Positions 45,152-53,956 of a DNA stretch of 64,000 bases are shown in pieces (the first letter of the stretch is position 1; each line of letters opens with the position of its first letter). The notes beneath the pieces were generated by a model. That model was given only the letters and a program-made list of their open reading frames with translations. It ran no database searches and was not told where the DNA came from. This DNA comes from Leptonema illini DSM 21528 (lineage in GTDB: Bacteria > Spirochaetota > Leptospiria > Leptospirales > Leptonemataceae): NCBI RefSeq assembly GCF_000243335.1, contig NZ_JH597773.1, positions 4,238,115 to 4,302,114 on the forward strand, in the 5' to 3' direction. The position numbers and the translations under genes were made by a program.

Positions 45152-45409
45152 TCAGGCTACCGGATAAACCGATACCTTTTTCTTCTCTCGGTTAATATGT
45201 TCGAACGTCACCTTTCCGTCGACGAGGGCGAAAAGCGTATGATCACGACCGAGACCGACGTTCGTTCCCGGCTGGATCTGCGTTCCACGCTGACGGATGA
45301 TGATGTTGCCGGCCTTGATGACCTCGCCGCCGAAGCGCTTAACGCCCAGACGTTTACTCTGCGAGTCGCGACCGTTCTTTGTTGAGCCACCGCCCTTCTT
45401 ATGTGCCAT
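45152..45409 (-). CDS. rpmA: 50S ribosomal protein L27
   Basis: 85 residues, starting [20 protein letters not shown]. It has no N-terminal leader of the kind removed by Prp in Firmicutes. AGGAG stands 6-7 bases before the ATG, and the frame upstream ([10 protein letters not shown]) does not resemble the cleaved leader, so this start is firm. The flexible N-terminus reaches the peptidyl transferase centre. It lies between prp and obgE. Confidence 0.97.
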   Translation of the reverse strand: MAHKKGGGSTKNGRDSQSKRLGVKRFGGEVIKAGNIIIRQRGTQIQPGTNVGLGRDHTLFALVDGKVTFEHINREKKKVSVYPVA

Positions 45410-45478
45410 GACGTTCTCCTGAATTCCCTTGCAATTATGCTTCCAACTTCGAGGCCACCGGCCCCATGCCCGCAGGCT

Positions 45479-45796
45479 TTATGATAACTCCGGCTGAATC
45501 GTAATCCGGATGCGATCCGGATGCTGACTCTGTAGCCGTTTCAACGTCAGCAGCGTCGTGCCGCAGAGCAGCTCAGTCGCCGCTTCGGGGCGGATCAGAA
45601 TTCTGAGTTCGTCGCCGTCCCGCCTGACCTCAGCCGCTTTTACGACCTCCGAAAGCCCCGCAGCAAGGTTCTCAAGCAATGCCGAAACCGCCGCACAGAG
45701 GATGTCGTTGCCTTTTACTGCAAGACCGGCATGGCCGGTAGCCTGTAGCTCGGTCAGACGACCTTCGGAGTCGCTTCGCAGCGAGATCTCAATCAA
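45479..45796 (-). CDS. prp: Ribosomal-processing cysteine protease Prp
   Basis: 105 residues of the DUF464/YsxB family. The catalytic pair is visible as His 22 in TGHAGLAVKG and Cys 34 in NDILCAAVSALLENL, the same positions as in Staphylococcus Prp. There the enzyme trims the N-terminus of L27. Here it lies in the usual place between rplU and rpmA, its ATG overlapping the rplU stop (ATGA), yet the L27 made next door lacks that leader. The substrate in this organism is therefore open. Confidence 0.9.
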   Translation of the reverse strand: MIEISLRSDSEGRLTELQATGHAGLAVKGNDILCAAVSALLENLAAGLSEVVKAAEVRRDGDELRILIRPEAATELLCGTTLLTLKRLQSQHPDRIRITIQPELS

Positions 45797-46104
45797 GCCT
45801 TAATTTCGACGACCTTCAGTTTCTGCAGATCCTGACGGTGGCCCCAGCTTGTTTTGTAGCCGGTTTTCTTCTTGTACTTGAAGCCGTGAACCTTCGGACC
45901 GCGGATGTCGGCCAGAACCTCGACCTTCACCGATGCGCCCGAAACGAACGGCTTACCGACCTTCACGCCAGCGCCTTCACCGGCCAGAAGCACCTGCTCG
46001 ATCTGGAACGTTTCTCCCGGCTCTTTGCCGGTGCGCTCAGAGAGGAAAATCTGATCTTTCGTGATTTTGTGCTGCTTCCCTGCCAGCTCGACAATGGCGA
46101 ACAT
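45793..46104 (-). CDS. rplU: 50S ribosomal protein L21
   Basis: 103 residues, normal length. MFAIVELAGKQHKI and the final KKKTGYKTSWGHRQDLQKLK are characteristic (KKxxxYxxxxGHRQ). L21 binds 23S rRNA. It is the first gene of the rplU-prp-rpmA-obgE-proB run, with the last four bases shared with prp. Confidence 0.97.
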   Translation of the reverse strand: MFAIVELAGKQHKITKDQIFLSERTGKEPGETFQIEQVLLAGEGAGVKVGKPFVSGASVKVEVLADIRGPKVHGFKYKKKTGYKTSWGHRQDLQKLKVVEIKA

Positions 46105-46451
46105 ATCTACCTCAGTATACCAGAATGGAATGTACAGAAAACGCAGGGCGCTGTACCGAGCAACTCATTTTTGGGGCTAAGAACTGAGGCCCGAGCCATC
46201 CGGGTACCGATGCTGCGGCTTGAGCAAGGCTATCCTGAGCGCAGTCGGGGTCGCCCGATATTGATCCTGCGATGTAATTCAAGTATAAGGCAGCACCGAG
46301 ATTGACGTACTCTACATAGGATGTTGGCCTCGATGCGCTGATAGTGGCTGTAGACATCCCCCAGTTGTCCGTGAAAAATCCCTGGACGACTTCAGAATCA
46401 ATAGACCGAATCAGAACGAAATATGATGTTCTTTTTTCGAGCTTTCAAACG
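46105..46451. other. Non-coding stretch upstream of rplU
   Basis: No convincing gene is seen here. It must contain the promoter of the rplU operon. On the minus strand TATACT at 46287-46282 is a possible -10 box, but no good -35 element is found at 16-18 bases. A minus-strand frame at 46112-46357 has no ribosome-binding site or recognisable sequence. The right end adjoins the terminator of the cyclophilin gene. Confidence 0.4.
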
Positions 46452-46472
46452 AAAAAGCCCGATTTCTCGGGC
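46452..46472 (-). terminator. Rho-independent terminator of the cyclophilin gene
   Basis: On the minus strand GCCCGA (46472-46467) pairs with TCGGGC (46462-46457) around a 4-base GAAA loop, followed by five T (AAAAA at 46452-46456 on the plus strand). It lies 41 bases after the cyclophilin stop. Confidence 0.8.
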
Positions 46473-46512
46473 CTTCTTGTCCATGCAATGACCGGTTTTA
46501 AGACGGTATTGC

Positions 46513-47274
46513 TTATCTTTTATCGACGATCTCGACGCCCGTGATCTTCGAGTTGCCGTTGCCGGCGTTGATGATCTGATCGAGCACGGGGAAGGATTTG
46601 TCTTCAAGCTGACCGAAGAACGTATGCAATCCGTTCAGGTGCGGCGTCTCGACCTGATTGATGAAGAACTGCGAGCCGTTTGTGTTCGGTCCGGAGTTCG
46701 CCATGCCGAGCGTGCCGCGTTTGCCGGGCACGGATTTGAGTCCGCTCTTGAAGCTGTATCCGTTCAGTTCAAGAACGTCTTTCACGGATTTGTCGGCGAG
46801 GGATCGAGCCTCACGCTCAACCTCAGTGCGACGCTGTTGAAACGTGGCTTCGTCTTCGATGCCCAGCTTGCGAATGACGGCCATCATCATCTGACGTTCG
46901 TAATACGGAGCCTCGCCGGCCTTGACCTGATCCAGGCCCAGGGCTGCGGCATCGATCTCATCCTCGAACTTATAGCCGGGACCGCCTGTTCCGGTTCCCT
47001 GCGGATCGCCGGTTTGAGCCATAAACTGCGGGATTACACGGTGAAAGATGATTCCATCATAGAAACCTTTCTTCGACAGCGTAACGAAATTTTCTACGGT
47101 CTTCGGAGCGGCCTCGGGAAGAAGCTCGACTACGAGATCGCCTTTATCGGTGGAAATGACGGCAAAAAGCCCTTTTCTATCTGGCACAGAGGCAGCTTTT
47201 CCCTTACAGGCAGGCAGGGCAACCAGAAAGAGCGTAAAAGCGGCAAGCAGCGCCGTCGATCGATGTCGGAACAT
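46513..47274 (-). CDS. Cyclophilin-type peptidyl-prolyl isomerase lipoprotein
   Basis: 253 residues. The signal peptide ends in the lipobox VALPAC (Cys 23). The cyclophilin domain shows FVTLSKKGFYDGIIFHRVIP, FMAQTGDPQGTGTGGPGY, LGMANSGPNTNGSQFFI and LNGLHTFFGQL; the active-site Arg in FHRV, the Phe and the Gln in SQFFI are present. A helical insertion of about 60 residues (about 115-175, with EEVE/ARSLADKS-like charge) separates the two halves. It probably assists folding of envelope proteins. It is a single gene with its own terminator. Confidence 0.92.
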   Translation of the reverse strand: MFRHRSTALLAAFTLFLVALPACKGKAASVPDRKGLFAVISTDKGDLVVELLPEAAPKTVENFVTLSKKGFYDGIIFHRVIPQFMAQTGDPQGTGTGGPGYKFEDEIDAAALGLDQVKAGEAPYYERQMMMAVIRKLGIEDEATFQQRRTEVEREARSLADKSVKDVLELNGYSFKSGLKSVPGKRGTLGMANSGPNTNGSQFFINQVETPHLNGLHTFFGQLEDKSFPVLDQIINAGNGNSKITGVEIVDKR

Positions 47275-47399
47275 AGGCCGATACGAAATCCGGAACGTGC
47301 CGTGTAAAGATGATTTTGCATCGGCTTTCTGCCGTTCGAGTTTACAGTAACGGTTTGCCGTCTTCTACTCCAGGCTTTGCATTTTTTTTTCGCGCTCAA

Positions 47400-48125
47400 A
47401 TGATCGGTTTCTTACCTATTCTTCGTATGAAGCTACCAGAATTGCCTGTGCCTTTGCGCCAGCTGCTCGGTCCGACAGTCTCGGATTATTTTATTGACTA
47501 TCTACAGGAGTTGATGCAACTTCAGAGGGAAGAGGTCGTGCAGATGTCGATGACTCAATTTGACCGACGCCTGTTTCAAGAGATTTCAGGAATAAGACTG
47601 GATATGTCTGAAATGCGAGAAGAATACCGTTCCGGTCTGGCCGAGGTGAAAACGGAAATGGCCGAGCTGCGAGCCGATATGTCAGAGTTGCGTACCGAGC
47701 TGAAGACGGAAATGTCAGAGCTGCGGGCCGATATGTCAGAGTTGCGTACCGAGCTCAAGACGGAAATGGCCGAGCTGCGAGCCGACATGTCAGAGCTGCG
47801 TACCGAGCTGAAGACAGAAATGGCCGAGCTGCGTACCGAGCTGAAGACAGAAATGGTCGAGCTGCGAGCCGAGTTAAAGACGGAAATGGGCGAGCTGCGT
47901 ACAGAGTTAAAGACGGACGTGGCCGAACTCAGGTCCGATTTTGCCAGCCTGCGGGCCGAAACGTCGACGCAGATGGCTCATCTGCGAGCCGAGGTTAAAG
48001 CCGATATTGCAGGCGTTCACCACGAAATCAGCCTTCAGACGAAGTGGATTCTGGCGGCGATGGCCACATTTACCGTGCTCTATCCTGTTCTCAGTCAGGT
48101 AATATCTCGACTTTTACCCGCATGA
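47400..48125 (+). CDS. Coiled-coil repeat protein with C-terminal membrane anchor
   Basis: 241 residues from ATG 47400 (ATG 47427 is an alternative; neither has a good ribosome-binding site). Residues about 30-80 are helical. Residues about 85-171 are tandem repeats of TEMAELRADMSELRTELK (18 residues) and TEMxELRxELK (11 residues), a hendecad/heptad coiled coil. It ends in a membrane helix (about 213-236, WILAAMATFTVLYPVLSQVI). Layout resembles DUF1640/CCDC90-type proteins, from general shape only. Copy number of the repeats may vary between strains. Confidence 0.72.
   Translation: MIGFLPILRMKLPELPVPLRQLLGPTVSDYFIDYLQELMQLQREEVVQMSMTQFDRRLFQEISGIRLDMSEMREEYRSGLAEVKTEMAELRADMSELRTELKTEMSELRADMSELRTELKTEMAELRADMSELRTELKTEMAELRTELKTEMVELRAELKTEMGELRTELKTDVAELRSDFASLRAETSTQMAHLRAEVKADIAGVHHEISLQTKWILAAMATFTVLYPVLSQVISRLLPA
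47652..47912 (+). repeat. Intragenic tandem repeats, 3 x 54 bp and 3 x 33 bp
   Basis: Three 54-base units begin at 47652, 47706 and 47760; three 33-base units begin at 47814, 47847 and 47880. The 54-base unit is the 33-base unit with a 21-base insert. Most units start ACGGAAATGG and differ at few positions. All lengths are multiples of 3, so gain or loss keeps the frame. Confidence 0.9.
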
Positions 48126-48251
48126 TTTTCTAAATCCTTCCAGTGACGATTCTTAAAGGAATCAGAGAAGGGCTGAGGAACCCGAAAAATGGCTGCAATG
48201 GTGCACGAAAAATCGACCTGAAGTCTTTCTCTGATAACAGTCAGCAGCCCC

Positions 48252-48286
48252 CTGCCTTCTTTCTCCGTGCTCCCGTGGTTATTCTC
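48252..48286 (-). repeat. Dispersed CCACGGAG-type intergenic repeat, copy C
   Basis: On the minus strand it reads AATAACCACGGGAGCACGGA with a GAAAGAAGGCAG tail. It lies in the 279-base gap between the coiled-coil gene and leuB, which holds no gene that I can support. Confidence 0.6.
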
Positions 48287-48371
48287 ACCTTTGAATCAGG
48301 TTTTCGCTAATGATTGGAGCTATTGCGGAAGCTCTACCCTCGCTGGTCGGCGATCTCTGCTCCGTTCTTAG

Positions 48372-49499
<1,128 letters not shown>

Positions 49500-49521
49500 G
49501 CCAGAGGGCGCAGGAGGCATC

Positions 49522-49896
49522 ATGCAGGCTAAATTCTTGATCTGTGATGATCAGAAGATCCGTGTTCAGGAGATCCGGCAGTTCCTCGGTGCGAATCCGA
49601 AATACACCATCGTCGAGACGTTCACCAACGGACGTGAGGTAGCGGACTGGGTGAAACGCAATCCCGGTAAGGCCGACGTTTTAATCCTCGATATCATCAT
49701 GCCTGTGATGGACGGCTATGCGGCCTTCTTCGAGATCAAGCAGGCTGATCCGAAGTTGAAGGTTTATTTTGTGTCGGTGGAGAACTCGCCTCCTCTTGTT
49801 AAAGAGCTGGCAGCACAGGGTGCCGTCGGCTTTTCACCGAAGCCTCTGGATCGCGATAAGTTCGTCGAGAAGATCAAGCAGATCGTCGGTTTTTAA
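49522..49896 (+). CDS. Stand-alone CheY-like response regulator receiver
   Basis: 124 residues, one receiver domain and no output domain. The acidic pocket (Asp-Asp in LICDDQ, residues 9-10), the phosphorylated Asp in LILDIIMPVMDGY (about residue 57) and the Lys in SPKPLD are present; the conserved Thr/Ser is the S in YFVSVEN. AGGAGG precedes the ATG. Leptospiral genomes hold many such proteins; the cognate kinase is not in the window. Confidence 0.92.
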   Translation: MQAKFLICDDQKIRVQEIRQFLGANPKYTIVETFTNGREVADWVKRNPGKADVLILDIIMPVMDGYAAFFEIKQADPKLKVYFVSVENSPPLVKELAAQGAVGFSPKPLDRDKFVEKIKQIVGF

Positions 49897-49931
49897 GTTG
49901 CCGCTCTTACTTCGCTTCATTATCAGTATCT

Positions 49932-52535
49932 ATGTCTTCCGTTCCCGTAGAGTCGGTTCCGGCTTTACAATCTCTTTCGTCTGATCCTTTTTTTCCGGGC
50001 GCCGTGCCCCATCCGGAGCGCGGTTCACGTCCGTTTGCTCCACAGCTCTGTGCGCTTGATGGCCGTCGCCTGAAGGCGCTCTGGCAGCGCGTCGAAAAAC
50101 CCGGACGATATACGGGAGGCGAGTTCGGTATTCCTGATAAAGATCCGACTCGGGCAAGGGCGCGGGCCGTCTTCAGCTACCCTGATACGTATGAGCTGGC
50201 GATGTCGAATGAGGGCTTGAAAATCCTCTATGACCGGGTGCAGCGCCGTGACGATCTTTACGCCGACCGGACGGCGCTTCCGTGGCCTGACTTCGGTGCC
50301 CTGCTGCAAGAGCATGAGATCCCGCTTTACAGTCTGGATCGTTATCTCACCGTACGTTCCTTTGATCTATGGGGCTTCAACGTCTGCCATGAGCTGCATT
50401 TTACGAATTTGCTCTATGCGCTTGATCTGGCCGGTATTCCGCTTCTTCGCGTAGAGCGCGGGCCCGAAGACCCGCTTATCATCGCAGGCGGTACGGCGGT
50501 TACCAATCCCCTGCCGTTGATGGCCTTTGTCGACGGCATCTTCATGGGCGACGGCGAAGAGGCCATCCTTGAGATGATGGATCTTATCGCCGCCGGCAAA
50601 GAGAAGGGCCTCAGTCGCCTGCAGATTCTGCAGAGCATGCATGCGGTCGAGGGGTTAGTCATCCCCGATCTGTGGGATGTGAAGATCGACGAGAACGGAC
50701 CGCATTATATCGGCGAGCGAGTCGGCAAGCGAACCTACAGGGCGCCTGAATTCGCGCGACTCGAACACGTCGTTCTGCCCAGCCTGGCCATCACGCAGGA
50801 TCGTGCCGTCGTCGAGGTGAACCGCGGATGCGGGCAGGGCTGTCGCTTCTGTCATGCCGGTTTCTGGAAGCGTCCCGTGAGAAACGCAGAGGTCGATCGT
50901 CTTGTGGAGATCGCCGAGCACATGGTGCGCAAGACGGGCGCCGATACGCTGACCCTGCATTCGTTATCCATCGCCGATTATCCGTGGCTTGAAGAGCTTG
51001 TAATCGCCCTCGCTCAGAAGTTCGGGCCCGAAGGCATATCGCTTTCGGTCCCTTCTCTTCGTGTGCAGGTGCGCACGATTCCGATTCTCGAGATGACGTC
51101 GGGCATCCGTCGCTCGAATATCACGTTCGCCCTTGAGGCGGGGTCAGAGCTGATGCGCGAGCGTATTCATAAAAAGTCGTCAGAGGAGAATCTGCACTAC
51201 CTGATCCATCTCGTTTACGAGAAGGGCTGGGAGCTTGTTAAGGTCTACTTCATGCTCGGGTTGCCGGATCGCGACGGTCGCGAGGTCGAAGATCTGATTC
51301 AGTCGATCAATGCGCTCGGCGAGCTGGCGAAAGAGCATGGTCCGCGCAAAAACGCGAACGTCGCCGTCTCGCTTTTTGTGCCGAAGCCTTTTACGACATT
51401 CCAGTGGGAAGAACAGAAAGACCCCGCCTTCTTCGAAGAGTCTATCGAAAAGATCAAGGCAGGCATGAAAACGCGTCGCGTCCGCCTGAAACATCCGTCG
51501 CCGTGGATGGCCTGGGTGGAGGGACTGCTTTCGCGCAGCGATCACCGCATCGCTCCTTATATTCTGGAAGCCTATCGCCAGGGCGCTCGCTTCGATTCGT
51601 GGGATGACGGATTCAAGAAAGAGGTCTGGAAACCCGTCTATGATTCCATCCCGAAAGAGTTAGCCGACCTCTGGATGAAGGCACGGCCCGGCGGATCGCA
51701 CGTCCCCTGGGAAGATGTCATCGACGGATTCCCGCGAGAAAAGCTCGTTCGGGATTTCGAGAAGTTCGAGTCGATCAACGAAGAGAATATGAATCCGGCG
51801 AAGAAGCAGGAGTTCAAGGCATCGGATTTTCCGCCCGAGCTTCTGCAACCCGTCAGTATTCCCGCCGAGCGCTTCAAGACGGTCCGTTACCTTCGTCTTG
51901 TATTCCAGAAGAAGGACGCCTTCGCCTACATAAGTCATCTTGATACGGTCGAGGTCGTTCGCAAGGCTCTGCGTCGCATCGGGCTGCCGATGACGTTCTC
52001 GCAGGGCTTCAACAAGCACGAGAAGTTTCATCTGGGCGGATCGTTACCCATTTACTTTCACTCCAGAAACGAAAGAATCATCGTCGAGCTGTATAACGAC
52101 ATCGATGAAAAGGCCATGCGTCCGGCTCTGGAACAGAACCTTCCCGCCGGCCTTGTGCTTCTTGATTTTAGCCTGATTGACCGTCTGCCCGATATGAAGA
52201 CCGGGAGCGTTACGTATGGCATCTACTGTCTCTCGCAAGAATCGGCCGATACCATTTATGCCCGGCTGCTTGAGGCCCCCGAGTCTATCGAGTTCGAAAA
52301 GAGAGATAAGAAAACAAAGGGCAGGCAGATGCGTCGGGTGAGCAAACGTCTTTCGTCGGCGTTGAGCGATATTCGCCTTGAGGCCGTCGACGATGAAGGC
52401 TGGGCGAGCCGGGTCATTTTCACGATTGAAAGCCCCGAAGAAGGAGCGATCTCGGTGACCGATCTTCTTTCAAAGTATCTCTCTCTGTCGAGCGAACGCT
52501 GGAACGTCGATGTAAAGATCGAGAAAATCCGGTAA
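49932..52535 (+). CDS. Radical SAM protein fused to DUF2344 (TIGR03960-TIGR03936 type)
   Basis: 867 residues. An N-terminal B12-binding-like domain (about 85-230) precedes a radical SAM domain with GCGQGCRFCHAGF near residue 300, the three cluster cysteines. The last ~230 residues (from TVRYLRLVFQKKDAFAYISH) are the DUF2344 domain, with SQGFNKHEKFHLG. In many bacteria this protein is next to rplU/rpmA or rng, hinting at a ribosome or RNA role; here it is about 4 kb from rplU. In some genomes the two halves are separate genes. The reaction is not known. Confidence 0.85.
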   Translation: MSSVPVESVPALQSLSSDPFFPGAVPHPERGSRPFAPQLCALDGRRLKALWQRVEKPGRYTGGEFGIPDKDPTRARARAVFSYPDTYELAMSNEGLKILYDRVQRRDDLYADRTALPWPDFGALLQEHEIPLYSLDRYLTVRSFDLWGFNVCHELHFTNLLYALDLAGIPLLRVERGPEDPLIIAGGTAVTNPLPLMAFVDGIFMGDGEEAILEMMDLIAAGKEKGLSRLQILQSMHAVEGLVIPDLWDVKIDENGPHYIGERVGKRTYRAPEFARLEHVVLPSLAITQDRAVVEVNRGCGQGCRFCHAGFWKRPVRNAEVDRLVEIAEHMVRKTGADTLTLHSLSIADYPWLEELVIALAQKFGPEGISLSVPSLRVQVRTIPILEMTSGIRRSNITFALEAGSELMRERIHKKSSEENLHYLIHLVYEKGWELVKVYFMLGLPDRDGREVEDLIQSINALGELAKEHGPRKNANVAVSLFVPKPFTTFQWEEQKDPAFFEESIEKIKAGMKTRRVRLKHPSPWMAWVEGLLSRSDHRIAPYILEAYRQGARFDSWDDGFKKEVWKPVYDSIPKELADLWMKARPGGSHVPWEDVIDGFPREKLVRDFEKFESINEENMNPAKKQEFKASDFPPELLQPVSIPAERFKTVRYLRLVFQKKDAFAYISHLDTVEVVRKALRRIGLPMTFSQGFNKHEKFHLGGSLPIYFHSRNERIIVELYNDIDEKAMRPALEQNLPAGLVLLDFSLIDRLPDMKTGSVTYGIYCLSQESADTIYARLLEAPESIEFEKRDKKTKGRQMRRVSKRLSSALSDIRLEAVDDEGWASRVIFTIESPEEGAISVTDLLSKYLSLSSERWNVDVKIEKIR

Positions 52536-52574
52536 GCGTCATAGCGGAAGGGGCTTTTTTCTTAGCACGGGTAC

Positions 52575-52614
52575 AGCGTTGCTGTCAGGCGATCAGTGGC
52601 CAGACAGCAACGCT
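52575..52614. repeat. 12-base perfect inverted repeat at the 3' end of the TauE/SafE gene
   Basis: AGCGTTGCTGTC (52575-52586) and GACAGCAACGCT (52603-52614) form a perfect 12-bp stem with a 16-base loop. It spans the stop of the permease gene and lies 40 bases after the convergent radical SAM gene. No T-run follows on either strand, so it is not a standard terminator; it could stabilise both 3' ends. Confidence 0.6.
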
Positions 52615-53414
52615 ATGCGCAGACCGGCGACTCCAAGAGCAATGGCCAGCGATTTCATGATCCAGCTGCCATGAACGCGCCTTGCCAGCAAGGCGCCGCC
52701 CTGAGCTCCGATAAGAGCTCCGATGCCGATCCATAAGGTGCGATGAATTCCGCCATGAGAGAAAGCGCCGGTGTAAAAGTGAACGAGCGTTCCCGCAAGG
52801 GCCATAATGGCAAGGATGAAGTGAGACGTTGCCGTCGCTATGTGCACGGGAAAGCGAAGCAGCCGATGCAGCGCCGGAACATGTATGATTCCGCCGCCGA
52901 TTCCAAGAAGGCTCGATATATAACCGACGGCCGCACTGATGAAAACACCGGGTCGTAAATCGTAAGAGAACCGATGCTGTTCGCCGTTTCGTTCGACTAA
53001 ACTTCGATGGATAACCCAGCGACCTGAATCAGGGCCTGCATTCCCTTCGGTCTCGCTTTGTTTGAAGAGCAGATACAGTGAGGCCATGATCATCAGCAGG
53101 CCGAATGTTATGTTGAAAAGATCCCGCGGGATCAGATTCGTCGTCAGAGCACCCAGGACGGCTCCCGGAACGGTGACAGCGGCAAAAATCCAGCCCGAGC
53201 GATAGTCGATACGTCCCATCTTTGCGTAGGCCAGTGATCCTGACGCCGCGTTAAAAAAAACGACCGCCAGCGAGATGGCCGTTATCGTTTCAGGCGACGC
53301 CGTCGGATAAAGCAGCAAAAGAATCGGAACGAGTATAAAGCCGCCGCCCGCACCAATCAGAGTTCCGAAGACTCCAACGGCAATGCCGAGCAGGATCAGA
53401 CCGATGGCAGGCAT
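52593..53414 (-). CDS. TauE/SafE-family membrane permease
   Basis: 273 residues with about eight membrane helices. The family's glycine-rich repeats are present twice: GTLIGAGGGFILVPILLLL at the start and SSLLGIGGGIIHVPAL in the middle, each followed by TAxSH-like segments (TATSHFILAIMA). Members export sulfite, sulfoacetate or other organosulfonates, or have unknown substrates. A soluble loop of about 35 residues separates the two halves. No sulfur gene is nearby to name a substrate. Confidence 0.9.
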   Translation of the reverse strand: MPAIGLILLGIAVGVFGTLIGAGGGFILVPILLLLYPTASPETITAISLAVVFFNAASGSLAYAKMGRIDYRSGWIFAAVTVPGAVLGALTTNLIPRDLFNITFGLLMIMASLYLLFKQSETEGNAGPDSGRWVIHRSLVERNGEQHRFSYDLRPGVFISAAVGYISSLLGIGGGIIHVPALHRLLRFPVHIATATSHFILAIMALAGTLVHFYTGAFSHGGIHRTLWIGIGALIGAQGGALLARRVHGSWIMKSLAIALGVAGLRIALLSGH

Positions 53415-53469
53415 GGGTCCGTTTTTTTGCTCTGATCCGCTGGAGCAAGGGATTCATACGAGATCTGTG

Positions 53470-53495
53470 AAAAGAGCGGGCCCGAGTCGGGCCCG
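53470..53495 (-). terminator. Rho-independent terminator of ssb
   Basis: CGGGCCCGA (53477-53485) and TCGGGCCCG (53487-53495) form a very GC-rich stem, followed on the minus strand by CTCTTTT. It starts 9 bases after the ssb stop. Confidence 0.75.
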
Positions 53496-53503
53496 ACGAT
53501 GAA

Positions 53504-53842
53504 TCAGGCGGCCTCCTGTTTTTTCGAATTTTCGAAGCGCACGTTGCGCGCAAGGATCTTGATGCGGCTGTGGTTCTTTCCCTGGTCGTCCTGCCAGCGC
53601 TCCTGCCGAAGGGCGCCTTCGACCGTAACCCTGCTTCCTTTCACGAGATACTTCGCGCAGTTCTCGGCCAGCTTTCCCCAGGTTTCGACAGGGATGTAGC
53701 TGACGCCGTCACGATCCTCTTTGCCTGAAGGATGGTTGATGGCGACGGAAAACGTCGTCAGTCGTTTGTTATCGCCGACGATGCGCGCTTCCGGGTCCTG
53801 CGTGAGGTTGCCGTCAAACAGCACAAAATCAATGTTAATCAT
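53504..53842 (-). CDS. ssb: Single-stranded DNA-binding protein lacking the acidic tail
   Basis: 112 residues, one OB fold (INIDFVLFDGNLTQDPEARI, VSYIPVETWGKLAENCAKYL, VTVEGALRQERWQDDQGKNH). The protein ends RFENSKKQEAA shortly after the fold, so the Gly/Pro-rich linker and the DDDIPF-like tip that recruit repair and replication proteins in most SSBs are missing. AAGGAG stands 7 bases before the ATG. A second ssb with a tail may exist elsewhere. It is divergent from a UvrD-like helicase gene. Confidence 0.93.
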   Translation of the reverse strand: MINIDFVLFDGNLTQDPEARIVGDNKRLTTFSVAINHPSGKEDRDGVSYIPVETWGKLAENCAKYLVKGSRVTVEGALRQERWQDDQGKNHSRIKILARNVRFENSKKQEAA

Positions 53843-53956
53843 GGGATTCTCCTTACATGCCGCCTCTGCGGCATTCTGTATGTGGGGGTAAGAATCCGGT
53901 CGATTGTGCGAAAAAAAAAGCGCGGGCAGATAAAAAAAAACAACTCATCCGTTCGA

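Noticed and set aside
46112-46357. Minus-strand frame of 81 codons upstream of rplU
   Set aside because: It has no ribosome-binding site and no recognisable sequence, and it occupies the expected promoter region.
53880-53956. Poly-A runs before the compact helicase as a terminator or phase-variable tract
   Set aside because: No stem precedes them, and they fall upstream of the chosen start in probable promoter DNA; nothing else supports a switch.
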